Below, one piece after another: positions 25,317 through 34,148 of a DNA stretch of 64,000 nucleotides. How positions within the stretch are numbered: the stretch's first letter is position 1; each line of letters begins with the position of its first letter. Under the pieces are notes generated by a model. That model did not search any database. It saw nothing but the letters and a program-made list of their open reading frames with translations, and was not told the DNA's origin. The position numbers and the translations under genes are program-made. Origin of the DNA: Polaromonas sp. 39-63-25 (GTDB lineage Bacteria > Pseudomonadota > Gammaproteobacteria > Burkholderiales > Burkholderiaceae_C). The DNA is taken from positions 434,001-498,000 of the forward strand of contig NZ_NCJH01000006.1 in assembly GCF_002278925.1 (NCBI RefSeq), read 5' to 3'.

Positions 25317-26830
25317 AAGACCTTGTCATGCCTGGGCAAAAACGGATAGAGCAGCCAATAAAACATGGGCAGGAAAGCCAGGCCGGTGGCCACTATCAAA
25401 AGTCCGGCAGTGATCAGGCTTTCAGTACCCCCCAGCATCCAACGGCCTGCGGTGGCAATCAACAAAAGCACCAGGCCCATGGCTGCTCCCTTCAGGAGAA
25501 GCCGGTAAGGAAGCCTCATCTCAAGAATCACGATCATCATGTAATGCATGGCCACCACCATGCCAATGCCCGCGAGCGAGCGGGCCAAACCGACCCCGTG
25601 CGCGCCCATTGCGGGCGCAAGGACCCAGATGAGTGCAATACAGATTACCGCACCCAATAAATTGGGCAGCAAAAGCAGACGGGTTTTCATTTTGGCGTGA
25701 GCAGACATGCTGTAAACGCCCGCAAGCACTCTGGCCCCTTCAGCCAGAACACCCCAAACCACAAATTGTGATGCGGACTGGTACGCAGGGCCCACCATGA
25801 AACGTGTCAACTCGGGCGCCAGACCCGCAAGCAGGAATGTGACAAGCATGAGCGAGGGCAAAATGGCTCCGGCGTATTTATTCCAGGCCAGTGACTGCTC
25901 TGCCAGGCTGCTGGTGCTCACACGTTTATAGAACCGGGGCTGAAAGTAAGTGGTCAGTACAGACTCGAATGCGGCCATCAAACCGGCGCTGATGCCGTAA
26001 CCGGCGACAAACAGTCCCAGTGCTACAAGACCCAATGAGTCCGCAACAAAAAACCGGTAGCCCTGGGTTTGCAGCCAGTTAAAGCCGACCGAGATGGCGA
26101 CCGGCCAGGCAAAGTCAAAAAGCAGCCGAAGCTGGGGGCGAGAGATTTTTGTAACAGGGCCTTCAGGGCGCAATTTGTCAAAAAACAGTTTGACCCCAAT
26201 CACAGCAAGCACAGTTTGGCCGATGAGCAGACCCAACAACCAGTACTCGGCTGTCGGCTGAAACATTTCAACCAGAACGAACGAACTGGCCAAGCCGGCG
26301 CCTATGGTCGCCAGAGTCAACGCAATAAAGCGACCCCGGAATTCCAGCAAATTAAGTGAGGGTATTGCGGTCTGATTGACAGTGTTGAACAGCAAAGATC
26401 CTGAAACAAGTACCAGCAGCCATGCGGTATTGAATTGAAAGCCAAAGGCGTGGATGCTGTTGAGCGCCGCAAGCGTCAGCGCGGCGATGACACATACGCC
26501 GAGCAGATAGACCCAATGCAACTTGAGGTAATATTTGGCCCGCCCGAGTTCGTCCCACGCATGGAGGCGGCGATTGATGAACATACCGATCGGATTAACG
26601 AGAAACAGCGCAAAAAAGGCCGTCGCCGCCGTGATCAGCGAAAGGCGGCCCATCTCACTTGGCGGCAAATAAGTTGTGGCCACCCGCATCACCAACAGCA
26701 GCAGGATAAACTGGGCCGCACGGCCAAAAATGATGGTCAGCAAGTGGTAGCCCTGCCTGTCGGTTGGATTATGGTGAGTAACAGTACAAGCCGGGTTGCA
26801 CGCCCAAAAATAATATAGAACAAGCTTCAC
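25313..26830 (-). CDS. wzx: Wzx-type polysaccharide flippase
   Basis: The 505-residue protein has about 12-14 transmembrane helices in the MOP superfamily pattern. The N terminus (HLLTIIFGRAAQFILLLLVM) begins the first bundle, and the second bundle starts near FDFAWPVAISVGFNWLQTQG. Wzx moves undecaprenyl-diphosphate-linked repeat units across the inner membrane for polymerisation. It starts with GTG at 26830 overlapping the upstream TGA and ends inside the next start codon. Its presence, with Wzy-like proteins and a WaaL-type ligase, indicates Wzx/Wzy-dependent assembly. Confidence 0.85.
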   Translation of the reverse strand: MKLVLYYFWACNPACTVTHHNPTDRQGYHLLTIIFGRAAQFILLLLVMRVATTYLPPSEMGRLSLITAATAFFALFLVNPIGMFINRRLHAWDELGRAKYYLKLHWVYLLGVCVIAALTLAALNSIHAFGFQFNTAWLLVLVSGSLLFNTVNQTAIPSLNLLEFRGRFIALTLATIGAGLASSFVLVEMFQPTAEYWLLGLLIGQTVLAVIGVKLFFDKLRPEGPVTKISRPQLRLLFDFAWPVAISVGFNWLQTQGYRFFVADSLGLVALGLFVAGYGISAGLMAAFESVLTTYFQPRFYKRVSTSSLAEQSLAWNKYAGAILPSLMLVTFLLAGLAPELTRFMVGPAYQSASQFVVWGVLAEGARVLAGVYSMSAHAKMKTRLLLLPNLLGAVICIALIWVLAPAMGAHGVGLARSLAGIGMVVAMHYMMIVILEMRLPYRLLLKGAAMGLVLLLIATAGRWMLGGTESLITAGLLIVATGLAFLPMFYWLLYPFLPRHDKVL

Positions 26831-27981
26831 GCCCCCCTGTTGTTTAGCGATTGGTTGAGAAACCGGTTTATCTGAGCGGGAAGACTCTGGTCATAGGTAA
26901 GATCCTGCAAGGTAATGTTGGACGAATAATGCGGGCCGATCTCGCCCAAGTTTCTGATGAAGTTGTAGTTCAGATTTTTGAGCAAAAACTCGTAAACGCC
27001 AAACTGCTTGGTATAGGGCATAAGGTGATACAGAAATATGGGCTGACAACCTTGCAGTAGCGCTTCGAACAAAGCTGTGCTCATGGTTCCGGCGACCTGT
27101 CTAGGCCGATATTCGTTCAGTGTTTCAAGCACCGACATCGACTGGGCCACTATGCTGATAGTGTCACTTTGAAGAGACATATAAAAATTGAAGTTTTTGT
27201 TTTTCGAGATCCAGTCCGATGGATGAATTTTTATATAGACCTTAGAAAACCGGGTGGCCAGTACCTCGATAGCCTTTCTCGATAGACTGCGCTCCTCGCT
27301 TTCGAGTCCGAAACACGCGAAATTCACCGCAAAAAAAACGATGGCATCCGATTCCGACATGTCTTTGTCGCGGACGCTATCCGGCAGGGTTCGATAGCCA
27401 AGGACCGGAATATTTCGGTCAATCGGCAATTTCATTCCAGAAAACACATGGTCTATATATCTGTCATTGATTCGGACATGCATACCTTCCTGGCCGGCAC
27501 ATGCATGCGCTGGTATTCCCATCGTCCGAAAAATAAGATTGAACACCTGCATCAGAAAAAAGTTGCGAAATCTTTCATGCTTCTTGTGAAAGGGACTGTT
27601 GTTGAAATAAAAGCCGATACCCTCGTCAAAAAGGAGAGTGCGCCCTCCGGCCTTCTTCATTTTTTTCGCAAACAGTGCATTGTTGAGCTGATACTCCGTG
27701 ATCAGGATCAAGGTGTCTGCCGGCTTGAAGGTGAAACGCTTGGCCAGAGATATTTGATGCAGGAATGACCGGATGTATGAGCGCACGCTTTTATATCCAC
27801 CGCCGCTGCAAAGGGGATGAGAGCTGAGTTCCTCGATCTGCATACCTGATTGAGGTACCAGCGTATTTCTCCTCGCAACATGCGATAGGAATACAACGTC
27901 GGAACGGTCGAATCCACACTGACTGATGATCGAAAGTGCAAGTTGTCCATGGTAGTCGTTATCGACCGATATGTAGATCAT
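26827..27981 (-). CDS. Bacterial sialyltransferase/polysialyltransferase-like protein
   Basis: I see the three short motifs shared by bacterial sialyltransferases of the GT38/GT52/GT80 type: an acidic pair plus glycine (D119-E120-G121 in TLLFDEGIGFY), HP (H252-P253 in VYIKIHPSDW) and a serine/threonine pair (S300-T301 in AGTMSTALFEALL). The order and spacing fit that fold. The 384-residue protein has no signal peptide. A nonulosonate transferase role agrees with the cytidylyltransferase and NeuB-like genes at 36.7-39.9 kb. No full-length family match is claimed. The start ATG 27981 lies 127 bases downstream of the H-NS-like gene, an interval with no other feature. Confidence 0.55.
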   Translation of the reverse strand: MIYISVDNDYHGQLALSIISQCGFDRSDVVFLSHVARRNTLVPQSGMQIEELSSHPLCSGGGYKSVRSYIRSFLHQISLAKRFTFKPADTLILITEYQLNNALFAKKMKKAGGRTLLFDEGIGFYFNNSPFHKKHERFRNFFLMQVFNLIFRTMGIPAHACAGQEGMHVRINDRYIDHVFSGMKLPIDRNIPVLGYRTLPDSVRDKDMSESDAIVFFAVNFACFGLESEERSLSRKAIEVLATRFSKVYIKIHPSDWISKNKNFNFYMSLQSDTISIVAQSMSVLETLNEYRPRQVAGTMSTALFEALLQGCQPIFLYHLMPYTKQFGVYEFLLKNLNYNFIRNLGEIGPHYSSNITLQDLTYDQSLPAQINRFLNQSLNNRGA

Positions 27982-28108
27982 GTGTTGATCTATGCCGTTG
28001 ATCCGTATCCAAACATTGAGCAGGGGGTGGAATTAAGGTGTGTTGAAGGGGTGTCACAAAAGCTAGACGGCAAAGGTCGAAGCCTTGACGACAAGATCGA
28101 GCGCATTT

Positions 28109-28450
28109 TCAGATCAGAAATCCTCTTTCTTGCGTCCGCTGAAATTCTTCCGCCTGCCAGCGCGGCGGCTTGCCGCGACTCGACCAGGTACTGCCGCTGG
28201 CCTGATCCCGGTACTTCGGCATTACCACACTCCTGCACGAGCTCTCCGGTTTGGGCTTCTGCTTTCGCGCCGTTTTGTCCGCGCCCCACAGCTCGGCCGG
28301 CTCGATCTGATAGGTTCTGACGAGATCCTTGATCGAGGCGATAGCGTTGGAGCGTTCGTTCGTCAGCTGTTCGTCCATGACCTTTCTCAAGGTCTCAAGC
28401 TGAAACTCGTCGACATTGATTTCCTGTTGCAGCTCGGCCAACGCATTCAT
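28109..28450 (-). CDS. H-NS-family nucleoid protein inside the polysaccharide cluster
   Basis: The 113-residue protein has the betaproteobacterial H-NS layout. An N-terminal coiled-coil oligomerisation region runs to about residue 60 (LQQEINVDEFQLETLRKVMD). The C-terminal DNA-binding domain reads KYRDQASGSTWSSRGKPPRW, where RGKPPRW corresponds to the AT-hook-like loop that enters the minor groove. The usual TWSGRG is TWSSRG here and the usual P after D is Q. It begins 23 bases after the radical SAM gene, in the same direction, so it is probably co-transcribed with the genes it may silence. A fuller copy of the family is encoded at 60241-60588. Confidence 0.85.
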   Translation of the reverse strand: MNALAELQQEINVDEFQLETLRKVMDEQLTNERSNAIASIKDLVRTYQIEPAELWGADKTARKQKPKPESSCRSVVMPKYRDQASGSTWSSRGKPPRWQAEEFQRTQERGFLI

Positions 28451-28473
28451 GATCTATTCGCGTTACCCGTGGC

Positions 28474-30465
28474 CTAGGCGACCAGTTCCTCGTCCTCTGT
28501 CACTGCATGGTGTTGATAGGTGAGGCGCCCTCGTTTCCGTCCGTACCATACGATGTTCCGCGAGAACAGCTCCAGATTGCCGGCGAAGTTGTACGGCCTC
28601 TTGATGAGGTAGCTGACGTTTCTCTCGACCAGCTCCTTGGTCAATCCGTTACGGTGCGCCGAAATAAAGTCGGGGATGTCGTATTCAAAAACCATTTCCG
28701 CATCGCCGACATCGTGCGGGTTCGCAATGACGATCTTCTGGTAATTCAGGAGGGCTTTGACGATGTCGGCATTGACCGGGGTCTCCTTTTGCGCCAGAAG
28801 CTCCAGCGTGAACTGGTGAAGCTCGGCATATACCTCATCCTTGCGTTTCGAGAGCCGCAAAAACGAGGCCTCCTCGGCTGGCCAGGACACGTCGGAGTCT
28901 TCCGGCAGATATTGGCCGTACTCGCGGCCGTCAAGAACGCCGTCAAGAACGCCATTCAAAATCGCGATCTCCTGCCCGATATGGCTTTCCGGATTGGCAT
29001 AGGCATATTGCAGCAATCCCGAGTAGATGTCGTGATAACTCACCTTGGCGTAGTTGCGCAGGAAGATGGCTGCGCCCTGGAACAAGCCAAGCATGTGAAA
29101 GCACTGGATAATCCATGCGAAGTGGTGCATCGCGCGCCAATCGCCCTTGTCCATGGTATCCGTCTCGACGATGATGCGGTCATATTCCACAATCGCATCG
29201 GAATCGTCTTTCTTGGAATGCGCGGTAAAAATCGGAATCGCCACCGTCTTTATCCGGAACATGTCCTGGTAGACCTTGCCGCCCATTTCCGCATTGGGCA
29301 TGATCGAGCAGTTGTAGATGTATATCTGGCTGTGCTGGCCATTGTCCAGCAAGGTGCAGATGCCTTTCGCAAACGAGTCGCGAGATTCCCCCGGCAGTCC
29401 CAAGATCAATTCGGTGAATGTCGTTATTCCGGCCTCGTTGTATTTGGACTGAAGTTGCTTGAATACCTCAAGCTTGATGTTGTCGCGCTTGATCGACTTG
29501 AGCGCGCCTTCATCCAGACTCTGCATGCTGATCGATACGGCTTTGAGCATCTCGCCAGCATGCAGGATTTTCCCCACGCCGAAGATGGCTTCGGTGCTGT
29601 TTTTCGTGAAGCACACGGCAAAATCCTTCGGATAACCGGTGTTCTTCTTGGACGCGACCAGCGCGGTGGCAATATCGATGTCCCGTTTGCGAATGCCGAA
29701 ATTCGCATCGCAGCCAAGAATGTAGCCGATCTTGTTTTTCGAAAACCATTCGATTTCCTGGGCAATCCGGTCCCCCGGAAATTCATTCACTTTTGATGCG
29801 ATCGACGAACCCCAATCACAGAAGGTGCATTGAAAAGGGCATCCGCGATTGGTTTCCCATGGCGCCATCCACTCCACTTCCGGATTGTCCGCAACCAGCG
29901 CATCAAACTCGCCCTCGAGATAGGGCGACGGCAACTCCGCATAATCCTTCATGCGCGACGGCTTTTTGTTGGTGATAACTTCGCCATTTTTCCGGTCGTT
30001 GAAGGAAATACCAGGCACCTCCCGAAAACATTCCTTGCTCAGATACTTGGTCAGTATTTCATCGAAGATCATTTCGCCCTCACCGTGGACAGCTATGTCT
30101 ATAAAGCCATATTGGTCGAAGAATTCGGGGCTGGAATCCGGCACGTGAGGGCCGCCGAATATGATCAAGGCATCCGGATTGACTTCCCGAATTCTCTGCG
30201 CGACTCTGACGCTCAATTCCCAGTTCCAAGTATATGCAGATACACCGAACACGTCGACAAACCCGATCGCCTCCACAATCTCCTCCACGGCGGCCCGCTT
30301 GTAGAGGAAAGGATTGAACTTGAAGGCCTCTTTAAGCTTCTGATTCTTTTTGACGTACGCGGCCAGGACCCCAATACTGTAAGGAAGATAATATTGATTT
30401 CCGTAATTGTTATTGAGCTGCATGAGCTGAATGATGGGGGGCGTATTCGTCATATTTTTTGACAT
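28474..30465 (-). CDS. B12-binding-domain radical SAM protein
   Basis: This 663-residue protein has an N-terminal cobalamin-binding-like Rossmann domain (about 10-150; VFGVSAYTWNWE, IIFGGPHVPDSS, HGEGEMIFDEI). The radical SAM core follows with the cluster cysteines C209, C213 and C216 in TNRGCPFQCTFCDWGSS. I do not see the DxHxxG cobalamin-ligand motif. Other radical SAM marks are VSISMQSLDEGALKSIKR and ELILGLPGESRDSF. The family includes C- and P-methylases and ring-contracting enzymes. A role in modifying a sugar or its lipid carrier is inferred from the neighbours only. A small in-frame duplication gives NGVLDGVLDG near residue 515. The start is ATG 30465 or 30453. The 75-base gap upstream holds nothing evident. 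Confidence 0.85.
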   Translation of the reverse strand: MSKNMTNTPPIIQLMQLNNNYGNQYYLPYSIGVLAAYVKKNQKLKEAFKFNPFLYKRAAVEEIVEAIGFVDVFGVSAYTWNWELSVRVAQRIREVNPDALIIFGGPHVPDSSPEFFDQYGFIDIAVHGEGEMIFDEILTKYLSKECFREVPGISFNDRKNGEVITNKKPSRMKDYAELPSPYLEGEFDALVADNPEVEWMAPWETNRGCPFQCTFCDWGSSIASKVNEFPGDRIAQEIEWFSKNKIGYILGCDANFGIRKRDIDIATALVASKKNTGYPKDFAVCFTKNSTEAIFGVGKILHAGEMLKAVSISMQSLDEGALKSIKRDNIKLEVFKQLQSKYNEAGITTFTELILGLPGESRDSFAKGICTLLDNGQHSQIYIYNCSIMPNAEMGGKVYQDMFRIKTVAIPIFTAHSKKDDSDAIVEYDRIIVETDTMDKGDWRAMHHFAWIIQCFHMLGLFQGAAIFLRNYAKVSYHDIYSGLLQYAYANPESHIGQEIAILNGVLDGVLDGREYGQYLPEDSDVSWPAEEASFLRLSKRKDEVYAELHQFTLELLAQKETPVNADIVKALLNYQKIVIANPHDVGDAEMVFEYDIPDFISAHRNGLTKELVERNVSYLIKRPYNFAGNLELFSRNIVWYGRKRGRLTYQHHAVTEDEELVA

Positions 30466-30540
30466 TCAATTCAATATTGTTGAGCCATTCGATCGCAAAT
30501 TCGATTGACTGAATTCAGATTTATATCGTCACGTCTGTCG

Positions 30541-31623
30541 CTACACGTTGACGAGTCCGAGGGCGACCAGCTGTGGCCGGGTGGTCTCTTTGCCCGAATT
30601 TTCGTTGATTCCGGGGTGGATTGCAAAGTCATGAATCGCGGCTGCTGCATCGGACCAACGCTCGGCCTTCACATAATGTCGGATATCGAGGTCCTCAAGC
30701 CCTGCTTGGTATCTGGCTTTCATGAGACTGAGCGGACTTTTGAAAAGACTTTCGAACACTTCGTCGTCGTATTGCACCATTCGCAAATCCACCGTCGCCA
30801 GGCCCATGTAGTTTCCGGCCTCCGTGGTCATGATCGTGCAGGATGCATTTGCGCATAACGCAAATTCATCTGCGATGCTCATGCTATGAGTCAGTTCTTC
30901 ATAGTTCGCATCGGCAATGTCCAATGGCAACGCCGGCGTTCCAATGTTGATGACCTTGCAGTCGAACTTCAACAGTTCAATGATCAGTGGCCGGAGAATT
31001 GATTTTTTTGAATTGTGAACGACCGCCTTGTTCTGGAAATTCCTTGTTCTCAAGACAACAACAGGTTTTTCCTTGGCTTGCAGGATGGCATTCCTGGCTT
31101 TGCAGTAGTCGCCAGATGCAATCATCGCCTGTATATATTCAAGATTGGTAATGAACCATTTTGTCAGGTCTGGCTCCACCGCTTGGCCGGTGGAGAGATC
31201 GAAATAATCCGACATTCGGATGTATTTCTGAGCTCCCAGTTTTTTCCTGATTTTTTGCAGTAATTTTCCTTCCAGCCCGCTCTTTATATAAAAAACATCC
31301 TGTCGAGGTGTTCGCCGGAAAAGGTGGTAGCTCATGGCGCGGGTGAGCTCGAACTTATAAAAAAATTTATGCAGCCTTTCCAAGACGGAATACCACTTGA
31401 GCTCCATTCTGGAAGGGTGATATTCGGAAATGGTCGAGTATTTTTGTATATTGGTTGCACTGAACGTTATGGCCGTGTCGGCATGGAAATACAAGCCGGA
31501 AAATATATCGGGGACCAGCACCGCTATTTTTTCATTGCCACCCATCACTTTTTTATAACGCCAGATCTGGGCGTTTCTAATGACGGCCTCATTGACCTCT
31601 TCAAATCCAAAACTTACCAACAT
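30541..31623 (-). CDS. Unrecognised protein, possibly a glycosyltransferase-like enzyme
   Basis: I do not recognise this 360-residue protein with certainty. It is soluble, with no signal peptide or membrane segment. Visible blocks are VVVLRTRNFQNKAVVHNSKK, LLKFDCKVINIGTPALPLDI and CANASCTIMTTEAGNYMGLA. The alternation of beta-strand-like and helical stretches, with a Ser/Thr-rich turn before a Gly near the end, resembles the donor half of GT-B glycosyltransferases of surface-glycan clusters. It lies between an SDR gene (75-base gap) and a radical SAM gene (75-base gap) and is AT-richer than the genes to its right. No catalytic residue can be named. Confidence 0.4.
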   Translation of the reverse strand: MLVSFGFEEVNEAVIRNAQIWRYKKVMGGNEKIAVLVPDIFSGLYFHADTAITFSATNIQKYSTISEYHPSRMELKWYSVLERLHKFFYKFELTRAMSYHLFRRTPRQDVFYIKSGLEGKLLQKIRKKLGAQKYIRMSDYFDLSTGQAVEPDLTKWFITNLEYIQAMIASGDYCKARNAILQAKEKPVVVLRTRNFQNKAVVHNSKKSILRPLIIELLKFDCKVINIGTPALPLDIADANYEELTHSMSIADEFALCANASCTIMTTEAGNYMGLATVDLRMVQYDDEVFESLFKSPLSLMKARYQAGLEDLDIRHYVKAERWSDAAAAIHDFAIHPGINENSGKETTRPQLVALGLVNV

Positions 31624-31698
31624 ACGACAAATATTCCTTGACTATTATAAAAACTGCCGTTTTCCCAGAGTATCGGGCGGTTACGCAGCATGTTGTAA

Positions 31699-32538
31699 TT
31701 ACCACGCCGATCGGCCGCCATCCATGACGATATTCTGTCCATTCATATAGGCCGAAGCATCGGAGCAGAGAAACTGGATGGCTGCCCTGTATTCCTCTTT
31801 GGCGGCCATACGGCCAAGAGGGATTAGCGAAGTCAGACGCGTGACAAATTCGTCTCCCTGACCAGTGTAGACCCCACCGGGAGAGAGGGCGTTGGCGCGC
31901 ACGCCTCGTTCCGGCCAATAGGTGGCTAGGTAACGGGTCATCCCCACCAAACCAGCCTTGATGACCGAATAGGTGATGGGTTTGACGGGTTGCAGCTCGG
32001 GAGGCAGTCCGTCTTTGCTATACAGGCGCTGGTCGGGCGAGAACACCGAGAGATCCGACGCGATACTCAGAATCACACCGCCTTTACCGTCGGCGGCCAT
32101 GGCCGCTCCGAAAACCTGACTGCACAGAAATGCGCCCGTAAGGCCAACCGCGATCTGCAGATTCCACTGTTCGATCGGGAAATTCTCGAGTCGTGAGCTC
32201 TCGACGATGCCGGCGCCGGCCGTGACTTTCGGGTCGATTGCCGCGTTGTTGACCAGGATGTCGATGCGACGGCTCTCTGTTGCGAGCCGCGCCGACAGTG
32301 AAGCGACTGAGACGGGGTTCGAAACGTCAAGGACCGCCGTGTGGATGCGGTGGAGGTCTGCCGAGCCCGCTAGAAATTCGCGGGTCGAGGCGAGCGCACC
32401 CTCGTTGATATCGGTGAGAACAACGCTGGCGCTGCTCTCGAGCAGAGCCGCAGCGTGCTGGCGGCCGAGCAATCCGGCGGCGCCGGTGATCAGGGCGGTC
32501 TTGCCAGTGAGGTTGAACTTCCTGAATGCTGTGGTCAT
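31699..32538 (-). CDS. Short-chain dehydrogenase/reductase, PtmA-like
   Basis: The 279-residue classical SDR has the cofactor motif TALITGAAGLLGRQHA, NNAA at DILVNNAAIDP, the catalytic serine in LSIASDLSVF and YxxxK in ITYSVIKAGLVG. The C-terminal region has ANALSPGGVYTGQGDEF and QNIVMDGGRSAW. SDRs of this general look (PtmA) occur in legionaminic-acid clusters of Campylobacter, but the substrate here is unknown. It follows the second SDR by 21 bases and is the last gene of the accessory block. Confidence 0.85.
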   Translation of the reverse strand: MTTAFRKFNLTGKTALITGAAGLLGRQHAAALLESSASVVLTDINEGALASTREFLAGSADLHRIHTAVLDVSNPVSVASLSARLATESRRIDILVNNAAIDPKVTAGAGIVESSRLENFPIEQWNLQIAVGLTGAFLCSQVFGAAMAADGKGGVILSIASDLSVFSPDQRLYSKDGLPPELQPVKPITYSVIKAGLVGMTRYLATYWPERGVRANALSPGGVYTGQGDEFVTRLTSLIPLGRMAAKEEYRAAIQFLCSDASAYMNGQNIVMDGGRSAW

Positions 32539-32559
32539 GGGTATTCCTTGGAGTTGCGT

Positions 32560-33312
32560 CTAGGCGCGGACCTGCCCGCCGTCCAGCGTCCAGATCGAGC
32601 CGGTCGCGAAGCCCGAGCGCGGCGATGCCAGGTAGGCGGCGAGTTCGCCGATCTCGCGCGGCGTGCCTAGCCGCTGCAGTGGCACATTGGTTTCCAGCAT
32701 GGCCTGCACGCCGGCCGCGTCAGCCGCGAGTTTTTTTTGCCAGACTGATCCGTCGAACAGGATATTGCCCGGTGCGATCGCATTGATGCGCACGCCCTGC
32801 GCGCCGAGCGGGCGCGCGATGCCGCGCACGTAGGCATGCAAGGCCGCCTTGGCGACCGAGTACGTGACCGGGGCTCCCGGCACAACCTCGAGGCCGCAGA
32901 TTGACGAGATGCAGACCACTGCGCCGCGCGAGGTCGCAAGGGCGCCGCGCGCCGCTTCCACCATGTGGATCGCGCTCCAGAGATTGATAGCGAAAACGCG
33001 CTGCCACTCCTCGGGCGTTTCGGTGCCCGGCGCGACCGAGCGGCCGCTGCCCACATTGCAGACGAGGATGTCGAGCTGGCCGAGCAGCCCGACCGCCTCG
33101 TCGACGACGCGCCGTGCCTCGTCGGCGCGCGTGACGTCGCCGGCTATCGCCGGGCTCTGCAGCGCCACGGCGGTCGCGTTCAGCTCATCAGGATGGCGCG
33201 CGTTCAGGACGACCTTGCAGCCTTCGACCCGCAACGCTTCGGCAATGGCGCGGCCGATTCCGCGCGAGGAACCGGTGACGAGAGCTGTTTTGCCGGCGAG
33301 CTCAAGATCCAT
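32560..33312 (-). CDS. Short-chain dehydrogenase/reductase
   Basis: With the ATG at 33312 the product is 250 residues, the classical SDR length. It shows TALVTGSSRGIGRAIAEAL, CNVGSG in place of NNAG, the catalytic serine in VVCISSICGLEV and YxxxK in VTYSVAKAALHAYV. The C terminus ends TGSIWTLDGGQVRA. The CNVG variant is less usual but occurs in active members. The start overlaps the end of the TIM-barrel gene by 11 bases. The high GC of this block contrasts with the AT-richer genes just to its left, suggesting a different origin. The substrate is unknown. Confidence 0.88.
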   Translation of the reverse strand: MDLELAGKTALVTGSSRGIGRAIAEALRVEGCKVVLNARHPDELNATAVALQSPAIAGDVTRADEARRVVDEAVGLLGQLDILVCNVGSGRSVAPGTETPEEWQRVFAINLWSAIHMVEAARGALATSRGAVVCISSICGLEVVPGAPVTYSVAKAALHAYVRGIARPLGAQGVRINAIAPGNILFDGSVWQKKLAADAAGVQAMLETNVPLQRLGTPREIGELAAYLASPRSGFATGSIWTLDGGQVRA

Positions 33313-34147
33313 GGCGCTCGATCCAGTCGAGCGCCATGTCGCGATAGCGGCAGAGCGCGCCTGCATGGTCGCCGTCCTGCGCGCGGGCCGTCTGCAGGAT
33401 GTAGTTACCGCGGTAGCCGGCCCTCGCGAGCGCCGCGAATACCGTCTCGAAATCGGCGCTGCCGGTTCCCAGCGGCACCGTTGTGCCGCCAAGCATGCGG
33501 TCTTTGATGTGCACGTTGACGATGCGGTGACCATAGGCTGCGATTTCGTCGGCAGGACGCATGCCGAGGCTGGCGCTGTTGCCGATGTCGTAGTTCACAC
33601 CGAACAGGGCCGGGTCCAGCCGGTCAATGAAGCGCGCGAGTTCGGCCGGCGCGAAATCCGACTCGAAAACCACCTGCACGCGGAGTTCGGTCAACAGCGG
33701 CGCGTGGGCCTGCAGCACGTCGACCAGCAGGTCCTCCTGCGCGCGTGTCGTCAGGCTGCCGTTGTCGACCAGCGGCAGCACCATCATGACGATACCGACC
33801 GCGGAGCAGGCCCTGGCCACGGCTCTAAAGTCCTCCTGCAACTGTTCGCCTTGCGCCGCCTCGGCCTTCCAGAACGGACTCTGCATGAAGCAGTCGCCGG
33901 TCAGCGAGCCGATGCGTATCCCGTGCTGCGCCCGCAGCGCCGTGACCTCGGCCTGACCGGCCTCGGTGAGCAGCGGGTTGCTATAGAGCAGATCCTGATC
34001 GAGCGTCCACTCCATGAGGTCAAAGCCATGCTGGCGGGCCGATGCGAACTCGCTCTGCCAGCATCCCCAGGGAAAGGCCTGGGTCCGGCCGTCCACGAGC
34101 GGCGAAAGCCGCCCCTGCATGAATCCGAGACGTGTGTTTGTAGGCAT
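33302..34147 (-). CDS. Sugar phosphate isomerase/epimerase-like TIM barrel
   Basis: The 281-residue protein belongs to the xylose-isomerase-like/AP endonuclease 2 superfamily. It has RLGFMQGRLSPLVDGRTQAF, FDLMEWTLDQDLLYSNPLL, the metal-ligand blocks VVFESDF and VNYDIGNSASLG, and VNVHIKDRMLGGTTVPLG, in which H and D are typical ligands. Such enzymes isomerise or epimerise keto-sugars and inositol derivatives. Of interest, the NeuB protein encoded at 38009-39901 has a fused domain of the same superfamily. The start is ATG 34147, one base after the previous stop; the longer TTG start at 34168 would overlap by 20 bases. Confidence 0.82.
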   Translation of the reverse strand: MPTNTRLGFMQGRLSPLVDGRTQAFPWGCWQSEFASARQHGFDLMEWTLDQDLLYSNPLLTEAGQAEVTALRAQHGIRIGSLTGDCFMQSPFWKAEAAQGEQLQEDFRAVARACSAVGIVMMVLPLVDNGSLTTRAQEDLLVDVLQAHAPLLTELRVQVVFESDFAPAELARFIDRLDPALFGVNYDIGNSASLGMRPADEIAAYGHRIVNVHIKDRMLGGTTVPLGTGSADFETVFAALARAGYRGNYILQTARAQDGDHAGALCRYRDMALDWIERHGS

Positions 34148-34148
34148 A

